Assembly: GCA_017646825.1 (NCBI GenBank)
Contig: JAGCLT010000079.1
Location: forward strand, 1-33,843
From: Clostridia bacterium
GTDB lineage: Bacteria; Bacillota; Clostridia; Monoglobales; Firm-18
Direction: 5' to 3'
DNA length: 33,843 bases
Positions within the stretch are counted from its first letter, which is position 1. Each line of letters starts with the position of its first letter. Under the pieces are notes generated by a model. That model was not told where the DNA came from. It worked only from the letters and a program-made list of their open reading frames with translations, and made no database searches. The position numbers and the translations under genes were made by a program. This document shows, one piece after another, positions 8,328 through 14,492 of this stretch.

Positions 8328-8753
8328 TTACACCTGCACTTTTTTTCGCATTATAACAGTAGTACCCATGCCTACGCTGGACTTTATTTCAAGGGAGTCC
8401 ATAAATGTTTCCATAACAGTAAAGCCCATGCCTGAACGTTCTTCGTCAGGGCTGGATGTAAAAAGAGGACGTCTTGCTTCTGCTATGTCTTCTATTCCCC
8501 GTCCGTAGTCAGAAACGGTAATTTCAATTTCGTTTAAGTTATATACACAGCACACGGTAACAAAGCCTGACATATTTTCGTATCCGTGGACAATAGCATT
8601 TGTAACCGCCTCAGATACTGCGGTTTTTATGTCTGCTATGGTTTCTACGGTTAAGTCCAGTTGAGCACAAAAAGATGCAATGGCAACACGGGCAAGTCCC
8701 TCGTTAACAGACTTGTTTAAAAACTGTATTTTCATTTCGTTTATGTAATTCAA
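8328..8753 (-). CDS. spoIIAB: Anti-sigma F factor / serine kinase SpoIIAB
   Basis: 141 residues, a GHKL-fold kinase. It has the N-box EAVTNAIVHGYEN (~48-60), the G1 box DYGRGIEDIAEARRPLFTSSP, and the G2 box ERSGMGFTVMETFMD. SpoIIAB binds and inhibits SigF in the predivisional cell and phosphorylates SpoIIAA with ATP. The start is TTG at 8753: GGAGGTGA ends a few bases upstream, and the opening MNYINEMKIQF lines up with the usual MKNEMxLxF of the family. An ATG at 8735 (the M of EMKIQF) has no such site. The stop of spoIIAA directly abuts this TTG, so the two are translationally coupled. Normal length for the family. Confidence 0.95.
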   Translation of the reverse strand: MNYINEMKIQFLNKSVNEGLARVAIASFCAQLDLTVETIADIKTAVSEAVTNAIVHGYENMSGFVTVCCVYNLNEIEITVSDYGRGIEDIAEARRPLFTSSPDEERSGMGFTVMETFMDSLEIKSSVGMGTTVIMRKKVQV

Positions 8754-9083
8754 TTATTTCACCTCCAAGGCTTTTTGTTGGTTGGGATATATGGTAATAA
8801 GTCTTGACAGTCCAGACATTTTTACCAAGTCTTTAATTCTCTGATTGGTACCAAAGGCGCAGACAGAACCTTTTATTGCCTCCATAAGTCTGTACCGCCC
8901 CATTATTACGCCTATTCCGGAACTGTCCATAAAATGTACCTTTGTAAAGTCAAAAACAACTTTCCTGATTTCGCCTTTTAAAATAATACGGTCTGCTTTT
9001 TCTCTGATTTCTGAAGCGTAGTGATGGTCAAGTTCCCCTTCGGGTCTTATTATCATTGCATCGCCCATAATATCTATTGTCAT
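8754..9083 (-). CDS. spoIIAA: Anti-anti-sigma factor SpoIIAA
   Basis: 109 residues, a STAS-domain protein and first gene of the spoIIA operon. The motif FMDSSGIGVIMGRY (~51-64) holds the serine that SpoIIAB phosphorylates and SpoIIE dephosphorylates. The unphosphorylated form frees SigF. An upstream GTG at 9092 would add three residues, but that GTG is part of the Shine-Dalgarno sequence itself (GGGGTGA, 9095-9089), so I choose ATG at 9083. The upstream 120 bp are shared with the divergent DUF421 gene. Transcription would be expected from a SigH-type promoter, which I could not place with confidence. Confidence 0.94.
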   Translation of the reverse strand: MTIDIMGDAMIIRPEGELDHHYASEIREKADRIILKGEIRKVVFDFTKVHFMDSSGIGVIMGRYRLMEAIKGSVCAFGTNQRIKDLVKMSGLSRLITIYPNQQKALEVK

Positions 9084-9088
9084 ATTTA

Positions 9089-9095
9089 TCACCCC
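9089..9095 (-). promoter_or_regulatory. Ribosome binding site that fixes the spoIIAA start
   Basis: GGGGTGA on the minus strand is five bases before ATG 9083. It overlaps the alternative GTG start at 9092, which makes that start unlikely. Confidence 0.75.
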
Positions 9096-9203
9096 GTTTT
9101 TTGTTATTATATGGAGATTATATTATATCTATTCTGTAAAAAAAGTCGTTTTTTGTATAACAATCCAAACTTTATGAAAAAATATTACAAGAGGTGAAAA
9201 CAA

Positions 9204-9710
9204 TTGATAATTACTTTTATAAGAACGATTATTCTTTATCTTCTGGTTGTTTTCAGTATGAGAATAATGGGAAAAAGGACAATAGGAGAGTTGCAACCTT
9301 ATGAACTTGTAATAGATATTATGATTTCAGATTTGGCGTCTGTGCCTATGCAAAGCACAGACTTTCCTCTTTTGTCGGGCATAATCCCTATTTTAACACT
9401 TATTACTCTGGAGATTTTTATGTCTTACGCATCTTTGAAATCACGGAAAATCAGAAAGTTCCTTTGCGGAGAGCCTACCACGGTAATTAAGGATGGGGAA
9501 ATCAACTATAAAAATTTAAAAAGTTTAAGATTTGCTCATACTGACCTTTTGGAAGAACTCCGCCAGGGTGGGTGCGATGACGTAAAAGAAGTAAAAAGGG
9601 CGGTGGTGGAAACCAACGGCAAGTTAAGTATATTGCTCAAAAAGGAGAACAGCCCCCTTACAAAAGAAGATGCAATAAAAATTATTTCTAAACAGCGAGG
9701 GAAAAAATGA
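9204..9710 (+). CDS. DUF421 (YetF-family) membrane protein
   Basis: 168 residues. The N-terminal ~75 residues have two or three hydrophobic segments (IRTIILYLLVVFSMRIMGKR, then LLSGIIPILTLITLEIFMSY), followed by a cytoplasmic or exposed domain with GKRTIGELQPYELVIDIMISDLASVPMQ-type family signatures and later LRFAHTDLLEELRQGGCDDVKEV. This is the DUF421 family, whose function is unknown; members are common near sporulation genes. The protein is shorter than Bacillus YetF (~230) but typical of the Clostridia version found with DUF4363. TTG start at 9204 is chosen because GAGGTGA at 9191-9197 precedes it at the right spacing. It overlaps the next gene by four bases (ATGA), so the two are co-translated. 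It is divergent from spoIIA. Confidence 0.85.
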   Translation: MIITFIRTIILYLLVVFSMRIMGKRTIGELQPYELVIDIMISDLASVPMQSTDFPLLSGIIPILTLITLEIFMSYASLKSRKIRKFLCGEPTTVIKDGEINYKNLKSLRFAHTDLLEELRQGGCDDVKEVKRAVVETNGKLSILLKKENSPLTKEDAIKIISKQRGKK

Positions 9711-10087
9711 AGGACGTAATTATAGCAACAGTAATACTTGTACTGATTATTTCCGTTTGTGTAACCTTTTATTGCCTTTCTATGGATTTTAGCCATGATA
9801 TGTCAGAAAACCTTGAGCTTGCAAAGGAGGCAGTAAAGGAAGAAAATTACGATTTGGCAGCAATTTACTCCAAAAACTGTATAGATATTCTTGAAAAAAG
9901 CAATGTATGGCTGTCGGCGATGGCAAACCACGAAGAACTTAACGCCATGAAAACTGGGCTTTTAAGGGTACAGCAGTTTATCGCTTATTCCCACGATGAA
10001 GAGGCTATGGCGGAACTGGGAGAAGTGTCAGGCCTTATAAATCATTTCAACAACAGCGAGAAGGTGTCTGTTGAAAATATATTTTAA
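9707..10087 (+). CDS. DUF4363 family protein
   Basis: 126 residues with one N-terminal membrane helix (~5-24), followed by a helical exposed domain (SENLELAKEAVKEENYDLA, DILEKSNVWLSAMANHEE, HDEEAMAELGEV). This matches the DUF4363 family, small proteins usually encoded directly after a DUF421 gene in Clostridia. The four-base overlap with that gene implies a complex or shared task. Function unknown. The WLSAMANHEEL stretch and the amphipathic helices suggest a TPR-like fold, but this is only an impression. Confidence 0.75.
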   Translation: MKDVIIATVILVLIISVCVTFYCLSMDFSHDMSENLELAKEAVKEENYDLAAIYSKNCIDILEKSNVWLSAMANHEELNAMKTGLLRVQQFIAYSHDEEAMAELGEVSGLINHFNNSEKVSVENIF

Positions 10088-10099
10088 CAAATTATGAAT

Positions 10100-10116
10100 T
10101 TTTACAGAATTGTTAC
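10100..10116 (+). promoter_or_regulatory. Candidate WalR binding box
   Basis: Two half sites, TTTTAC and TGTTAC, are separated by five bases (period 11). The published Bacillus WalR (YycF) box is TGTWAH-N5-TGTWAH; here 5 of 6 and 6 of 6 positions fit. It sits 7 bp before the -35 of the M23 peptidase-walR promoter. A PhoP-type box (period 11 as well) is an alternative reading. Confidence 0.5.
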
Positions 10117-10123
10117 AAAAAAC

Positions 10124-10152
10124 TTGATTTTATGTAATATATATAGTATAAT
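10124..10152 (+). promoter_or_regulatory. Housekeeping promoter of the M23 peptidase-walR operon
   Basis: TTGATT at 10124-10129, a 17-bp spacer, and a perfect TATAAT at 10147-10152. The start codon is 77 bp further on. Confidence 0.75.
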
Positions 10153-10228
10153 GGACACAATGGAAATTGTGTGTCTATAATAAATAGACGCATCTTGTTT
10201 AAAAAAGGTAGTAAATCGAGGTGATTAT

Positions 10229-11767
10229 TTGCGTTATAATCTACGCACGGGGCGTCTTGGATTTAAGGTAGGAAAACTTATGTTTTTTAAAAAATCAGTA
10301 AAGGTGCAAAAGACATTTCTGATAGCGCCAAAACTTACTGTAAGACGCTTTGGGATGAAGAAAATAGGCAATATAATTGAAAAATGCAAGATACTTTTTA
10401 ATAAAAAGTCTCAATTAACAAGAATTAAACCTGTGGCTGATGCCGTTAAAATATTCAACCTTGTAAAACACGTAGCTCTTTATACTACTGCTTTGGCAGT
10501 AATGTGCTTTATAGTATATGGTTCTTTTATGTCTCTTAATTTGACTGTTGCAAAAAATGTACTTATTGACGGTAAATCTGTAGGTGCAGTAACAGATATA
10601 GAACAGTTTAAAACATACTACAGCCAGTTACACGAAGAATTAAAAGACAACCTTGGGGACAGCAAAATCCGTAAGGTATCATATCTGCCCTGTATTACAT
10701 TTAATGACAGTGTAGATGACCAGTATACATTAAAGCAGAACATTATGTCATTGTATGACGGTGTTATAAATGCTTATTCTGTTTATGCAGACGGTGAATT
10801 TGTATGTGCAGCCCTTGAAAAAACAGATTTGGAAGGGGCTCTTGAAACCATAAGAACGTCTTACGGTAACGTTGATACCGCAACGTTTGTTCAAAACATT
10901 GAAATCAAAAACGAACTGGTGACAAATAACAGTATCAGATTTGGTAAAAATATAAACAAAGAACTGTTGTCAAATAAAAAAGCAGAAGGTGTTTATGTAG
11001 CAACTAAAAAACAGTCAATGTGGGAAATAGCATCAATGTTCGGTATGTCTATTGATAAACTGGAAACAATGAATCCCGGACTTTTAAGTTCAGTTGACGA
11101 AGGAACACAAATTAACGTAATAAAATCAGTTCCCGTTTTGTCAGTACAGACTTCTGCCCACGTTGAAGGTGAGTTTGACATTGCCTGTGCCTCGGAAGTT
11201 GTTTATGACAAAACCATGGCAAAAGGCAAACAAAAGGTTACCGTTGCTGGCGAAAATGGTAAACAGTTTGTTAAAAAAGATGTTGTATTTATAAACGGCG
11301 AAGAAGTTACAGAAACAATTCATGAGAAAACTGTAATAAAAGAGCCTGTGGCAAAAGTGACGGTTGTGGGGACAAAGTTAAGCGGTGTAGGTACGGGAAG
11401 TTTCATAAGACCTACTTACGGCTCGCTAAGTTCACGTTATGGCACAAGATGGAACAGACAACATCAGGGAATAGATATTGCTGCTTCTACAGGTACAGAT
11501 ATAGTTGCCGCTGATGACGGAGTAGTTGAGTTTTCCGGTTGGGAAGGCGGCTACGGCAATCTTGTAAAACTAAGTCATGGTAACGGCTATACCACATACT
11601 ACGGACACTGCAGTAAGTTGTTGGTAAAAAAAGGTCAGGTAGTTGAAAAAGGTCAGGTTATTGCAAAGGTCGGCTCAACAGGAAGAAGTACAGGTCCTCA
11701 TTTGCATTTTGAAGTAAGACTTAACAACGTGCCTCAAAACCCACTCCAGTTTATCAGTTCAAATTAA
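10229..11767 (+). CDS. Cell-wall M23 metallopeptidase with LysM and G5 domains
   Basis: 512 residues. There is a basic N-terminal cytoplasmic stretch, one membrane helix (~82-104), an unassigned exterior region, a LysM domain (~254-298, VATKKQSMWEIASMFGMSID), a G5 domain (~303-382), and a C-terminal M23 peptidase (~388-512). The zinc ligands are visible: H412 and D416 in HQGID, and H493 in HLHFE; H460 (YYGH) and H491 complete the site. It should cleave peptide cross-links in peptidoglycan, anchored on the outer membrane face. TTG start at 10229 follows GAGGTGA (10218-10224). walR begins 12 bp after the stop, so both are transcribed together from the promoter at 10124. Gene content (wall hydrolase with walR) suggests feedback control of wall turnover. 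Confidence 0.92.
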   Translation: MRYNLRTGRLGFKVGKLMFFKKSVKVQKTFLIAPKLTVRRFGMKKIGNIIEKCKILFNKKSQLTRIKPVADAVKIFNLVKHVALYTTALAVMCFIVYGSFMSLNLTVAKNVLIDGKSVGAVTDIEQFKTYYSQLHEELKDNLGDSKIRKVSYLPCITFNDSVDDQYTLKQNIMSLYDGVINAYSVYADGEFVCAALEKTDLEGALETIRTSYGNVDTATFVQNIEIKNELVTNNSIRFGKNINKELLSNKKAEGVYVATKKQSMWEIASMFGMSIDKLETMNPGLLSSVDEGTQINVIKSVPVLSVQTSAHVEGEFDIACASEVVYDKTMAKGKQKVTVAGENGKQFVKKDVVFINGEEVTETIHEKTVIKEPVAKVTVVGTKLSGVGTGSFIRPTYGSLSSRYGTRWNRQHQGIDIAASTGTDIVAADDGVVEFSGWEGGYGNLVKLSHGNGYTTYYGHCSKLLVKKGQVVEKGQVIAKVGSTGRSTGPHLHFEVRLNNVPQNPLQFISSN

Positions 11768-11779
11768 GAAAGGGTAATT

Positions 11780-12487
11780 ATGATGGAAAAAACAATTTTA
11801 ATTGTAGATGACGAAGCGCCTATAGTTGATATATTAAGAATTAATTTAAAGAAAAACGGTTACAAGGTTTTAGAAGCCTATGACGGCGAAGCGGCGGTAA
11901 AAATAGCATTGGAGGAAGACCCCGACCTTATTCTCCTTGACGTAATGCTTCCTAAAATGGACGGTTTTACCGTTTGCAGAAAATTAAGAGAAAGAATTAA
12001 CACTCCTATAGTTATGATTACTGCAAGAGAAGCGGAGGAGGACAAAGTTTTAGGTCTTGCAATCGGTGCAGATGACTATATAACAAAGCCTTTCTCAATT
12101 AAAGAACTTCTTGCAAGAGTTCAGGCTAACTTACGCCGCGGTGCAAAGGAATATACATACATTGACGGCGATGAAAACGACACCTCTATAAAACAGGGAG
12201 ATTTAACATTAAACATTGAACGTTTTGAAGTTAAAAAAGGCGGAAAGTTAATAGACCTTACAATCCGTGAATTTGAACTGCTGAAGTTTTTGGCACTGCA
12301 GCCCGAGAAGATTTATTCCCGTGAAACTCTGATGGAAAAGGTATGGGGTTACGATTATCTTGGTGATTTAAGAACTGTTGACGTTACTGTAAGACGTCTT
12401 CGTGAAAAAATTGAGGATAACCCGTCAGAGCCCACTTACGTTATTACAAAAAGAAGTATGGGATATTACTTTGCAAAACAAAAATAA
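11780..12487 (+). CDS. walR: WalR-like response regulator
   Basis: 235 residues. The receiver domain (~4-118) carries the acidic pair D10/D11, phosphoacceptor D54 (LILLDVMLP), T81 and K103. An OmpR/PhoB winged-helix domain follows (~135-232) with VWGYDYLGDLRTVDVTVRRL. The end, REKIEDNPSEPTYVITKRSMGYYF, is closest to what I know of WalR (YycF). WalR is an essential regulator of cell-wall hydrolase genes in Gram-positives. PhoP is the main alternative, but VWGYDYxGDxRTVDVTVRRLREKIEDNP is the WalR-type sequence. The start is ATG at 11780 or the adjacent ATG at 11783; AGGG at 11771-11774 fits the second slightly better. The cognate kinase is encoded at 14493-16235 on the other strand rather than directly downstream. 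Confidence 0.88.
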   Translation: MMEKTILIVDDEAPIVDILRINLKKNGYKVLEAYDGEAAVKIALEEDPDLILLDVMLPKMDGFTVCRKLRERINTPIVMITAREAEEDKVLGLAIGADDYITKPFSIKELLARVQANLRRGAKEYTYIDGDENDTSIKQGDLTLNIERFEVKKGGKLIDLTIREFELLKFLALQPEKIYSRETLMEKVWGYDYLGDLRTVDVTVRRLREKIEDNPSEPTYVITKRSMGYYFAKQK

Positions 12488-12491
12488 TGTT

Positions 12492-12524
12492 ACGGCGTCT
12501 TCTTTAAACGAAGACGCCGTTTTT
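12492..12524 (+). terminator. Intrinsic terminator after walR
   Basis: Stem ACGGCGTCTTC (12492-12502) with GAAGACGCCGT (12510-12520), 11 bp, loop of 7, then TTTTT (12520-12524). Confidence 0.93.
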
Positions 12525-12540
12525 AACGGAGAGTACAGTT

Positions 12541-13755
12541 ATGACAAAAATTAAAGAAAATATAATTACATTTTTAAAATGGAGTGCTGTGGCGGTAATA
12601 ATTGGCATAATACTTGGGCTTTTGGGGTATCTGTTCCATGTTACTCTGGAGTTTGCAACAGAAGTCCGTATGAGCAAAATGTATCTGGTGTGGTTGTTGC
12701 CCCTTTCAGGTGTTATTATCGTGGCTCTTTACAAAATATGCGGTATGGAAAAGAACAAAGGTACAAACTGCGTGATTATGTCTGTTCGCAAAGAGGATAA
12801 GCCGCCTCTTATATTAGCCCCTCTTATTTTTATTTCAACTGCAATTACTCACCTGTTCGGCGGCTCTGCCGGTCGTGAGGGTGCCGCTTTGCAGATGGGC
12901 GGAAGCGTGGGCTATTTTGTAGGTGACAAACTGAAACTTGACGAAAAAGACAAGGCAACTGCAACTATGTGCGGTATGAGTGGCGCTTTTTCTGCCCTTT
13001 TCGGAACTCCTGTCACTGCCTCGGTTTTTGCTATGGAAATAACTGATGTTGGCGTTATGCAGTACTGTGCCATTGTGCCCTGCGTGCTTTGCGCAGTTGT
13101 AGGGCGTTTTATAGTGCAGTGTTTTGGCGTTTTACCTACTGCTTACACTGTGACAGATGTTCCAACTCTGTCAGCGGTGTCGGTTCTTCAGACTGTTGCT
13201 CTTGGAATACTTTGTGCCGTAGTAAGCAAAGTTTTCTGTATGGCACTCCACAAAACTCATACACTTTATGAAAAGTACATACCAAATAAATTTCTTTCGG
13301 CTGTTGTGGGCGGATTAATTGTTGCGGTTCTGACTTTTGTGTTGGGTACAGGGGATTACAACGGAGCAGGGACTCACATAATTGAAAAAGCAATTTCGGG
13401 TAAAGCCGAAATTTATGCTTTTGCTGTTAAAATACTGTTTACCGCAATTACCTTAGGCGCAGGTTTTAAGGGCGGAGAGATAGTACCCACCTTGTTTATC
13501 GGTGCAACTTTTGGTTGTGCAGTATCCCCTCTTTTGGGATTAGCCCCGTCTTTTGGTGCATCTTTAGGAATGATTGCTCTTTTCTGCGGTGTTACAAACT
13601 GCCCGTTAAGTGCGCTTGTTATGTCTGTTGAACTTTTTGGCGGTCAGGGTTTTGTGCTTTATATGGTTGCGGTGGCTGTAAGTTATATGTTGTCAGGCTA
13701 TCAGGGACTTTACAGTTCGCAAAAAATAATATATTCAAAAACAAAAATGGAATAG
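12541..13755 (+). CDS. CLC-family anion channel/transporter (CLC-F-like)
   Basis: 404 residues, about ten hydrophobic segments, and no CBS domains. The gating-glutamate motif is GREGA (E113) in THLFGGSAGREGAALQMGGS. The later GGEIVPTLFIGATFG corresponds to the GxFxP selectivity region. The first filter motif, GSGIP in E. coli CLC, is replaced by a GTNCVI-like stretch at ~74-79. The residue equivalent to the proton glutamate E203 appears hydrophobic (FAMEITD). These two changes and the short length are reminiscent of CLC-F fluoride/proton antiporters, where the filter serine is also lost. This is inference from memory of the family; a chloride channel is the alternative. GGAGAG precedes ATG 12541. 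No fluoride riboswitch was seen in the 53 bp upstream. The gene lies between two hairpin terminators, so it may depend on read-through from walR or an unseen promoter. Confidence 0.85.
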   Translation: MTKIKENIITFLKWSAVAVIIGIILGLLGYLFHVTLEFATEVRMSKMYLVWLLPLSGVIIVALYKICGMEKNKGTNCVIMSVRKEDKPPLILAPLIFISTAITHLFGGSAGREGAALQMGGSVGYFVGDKLKLDEKDKATATMCGMSGAFSALFGTPVTASVFAMEITDVGVMQYCAIVPCVLCAVVGRFIVQCFGVLPTAYTVTDVPTLSAVSVLQTVALGILCAVVSKVFCMALHKTHTLYEKYIPNKFLSAVVGGLIVAVLTFVLGTGDYNGAGTHIIEKAISGKAEIYAFAVKILFTAITLGAGFKGGEIVPTLFIGATFGCAVSPLLGLAPSFGASLGMIALFCGVTNCPLSALVMSVELFGGQGFVLYMVAVAVSYMLSGYQGLYSSQKIIYSKTKME

Positions 13756-13762
13756 GGAAATG

Positions 13763-13798
13763 CCCTCTGCTAATACAATGTTAGCAGGGGGTATTTTT
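13763..13798 (+). terminator. Hairpin terminator that also covers the sigK ribosome binding site
   Basis: Stem CCCTCTGCTAA (13763-13773) with TTAGCAGGGGG (13781-13791), 11 bp with one G-U pair and a loop of 7, then TATTTTT. The right arm holds AGGGGG, the only good Shine-Dalgarno sequence for sigK. Confidence 0.75.
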
Positions 13799-14491
13799 AT
13801 GTTTTTTATGATGCTTTTAAAACAGTTGTTTGCATTTATTTCCTACGTCTCTTCTTATAATTCTTTCCCCAAGCCGTTAAGCGTTAAAGAAGAACAAAGA
13901 CTTTTGGAACTTTATGCAAACGGCGATATTGATGCAAAAAACAAACTTATTGAACATAATTTAAGGCTTGTTGCTCATATTGCGAAAAAGTATTCAGGCG
14001 CCGGCAAAGATGCAGATGACTATATTTCCATTGGTACTATAGGTCTTATTAAAGGAATTAACAGTTTTAACACGAAAAAAGGAGCAAAACTTTCTACATA
14101 TATTTCCCGTTGTATTGATAACGAGATACTTATGTTTATACGCTCCAATAAGAAAATACAAAACGAAGTGTCTATAGATGAACCTATAGGTGTGGATTTT
14201 GAGGGAAATCAGATTACCTTTAACAGCATTTTGTGCAGTAACGATGACGAAGTCTGCGATGCAATAAACAATAAAATGCTGGTGAATAAACTGTACGATG
14301 CGGTGGAAACATCCTTGTCCCCAAGGGAAAGGGATATTATAATTATGCGATACGGACTTAATGGTACAAGAGAAATGACACAAAAGGAAGTGGCAAAAAA
14401 ACTAAACATTTCAAGGTCTTATATTTCAAGAATCGAGAAAAAGGCAATAGAAATACTAAAAGAAAAGATGTTCAAAACTGAACATCTTTAA
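13799..14491 (+). CDS. sigK: Mother-cell sigma factor SigK (pro-form)
   Basis: 230 residues from the chosen start. A hydrophobic pro-like leader (MFFMMLLKQLFAFIS) precedes YVSSYNSFPKPLS, matching Bacillus pro-SigK, which is cut before YVKNNAFPQPLS. Region 2 has LRLVAHIAKKYSGAGKDADD, SIGTIGLIKGINSFN and LSTYISRCIDNEILMFIRS; region 4 has SPRERDIIIMRYGL and TQKEVAKKLNISRSYISRIEK. SigK drives late mother-cell genes for coat and cortex. The gene is continuous, with no skin-type insertion. Longer starts exist in frame: ATG 13760 has poor spacing, and ATG 13778 has no ribosome site but aligns nearly as well with the Bacillus leader. I choose 13799 because AGGGGG lies 7 bases before it. The gene converges on walK, with one base between stops. 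Confidence 0.92.
   Translation: MFFMMLLKQLFAFISYVSSYNSFPKPLSVKEEQRLLELYANGDIDAKNKLIEHNLRLVAHIAKKYSGAGKDADDYISIGTIGLIKGINSFNTKKGAKLSTYISRCIDNEILMFIRSNKKIQNEVSIDEPIGVDFEGNQITFNSILCSNDDEVCDAINNKMLVNKLYDAVETSLSPRERDIIIMRYGLNGTREMTQKEVAKKLNISRSYISRIEKKAIEILKEKMFKTEHL
14464..14489 (-). terminator. Bidirectional hairpin between sigK and walK
   Basis: AAAGATGTTC (14464-14473) pairs with GAACATCTTT (14480-14489) over 10 bp, loop of 6. On the minus strand it is followed by TTCTTTTAG, a U-rich tail, so it should end walK transcripts. It lies inside the last codons of sigK. On the plus strand the tail is not U-rich, so sigK termination there is less clear. Confidence 0.7.
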
Positions 14492-14492
14492 A

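Noticed and set aside
9100-9190. SigH promoter for spoIIA
   Set aside because: An ACAGAAT like the -10 occurs on the minus strand, but no -35 at the right distance was found.
12488-12540. Fluoride riboswitch before the CLC gene
   Set aside because: Only the walR terminator and a ribosome site are present; no crcB-motif fold can be built in the space.
13799-14491. skin-like insertion in sigK
   Set aside because: The gene is continuous from leader to region 4.
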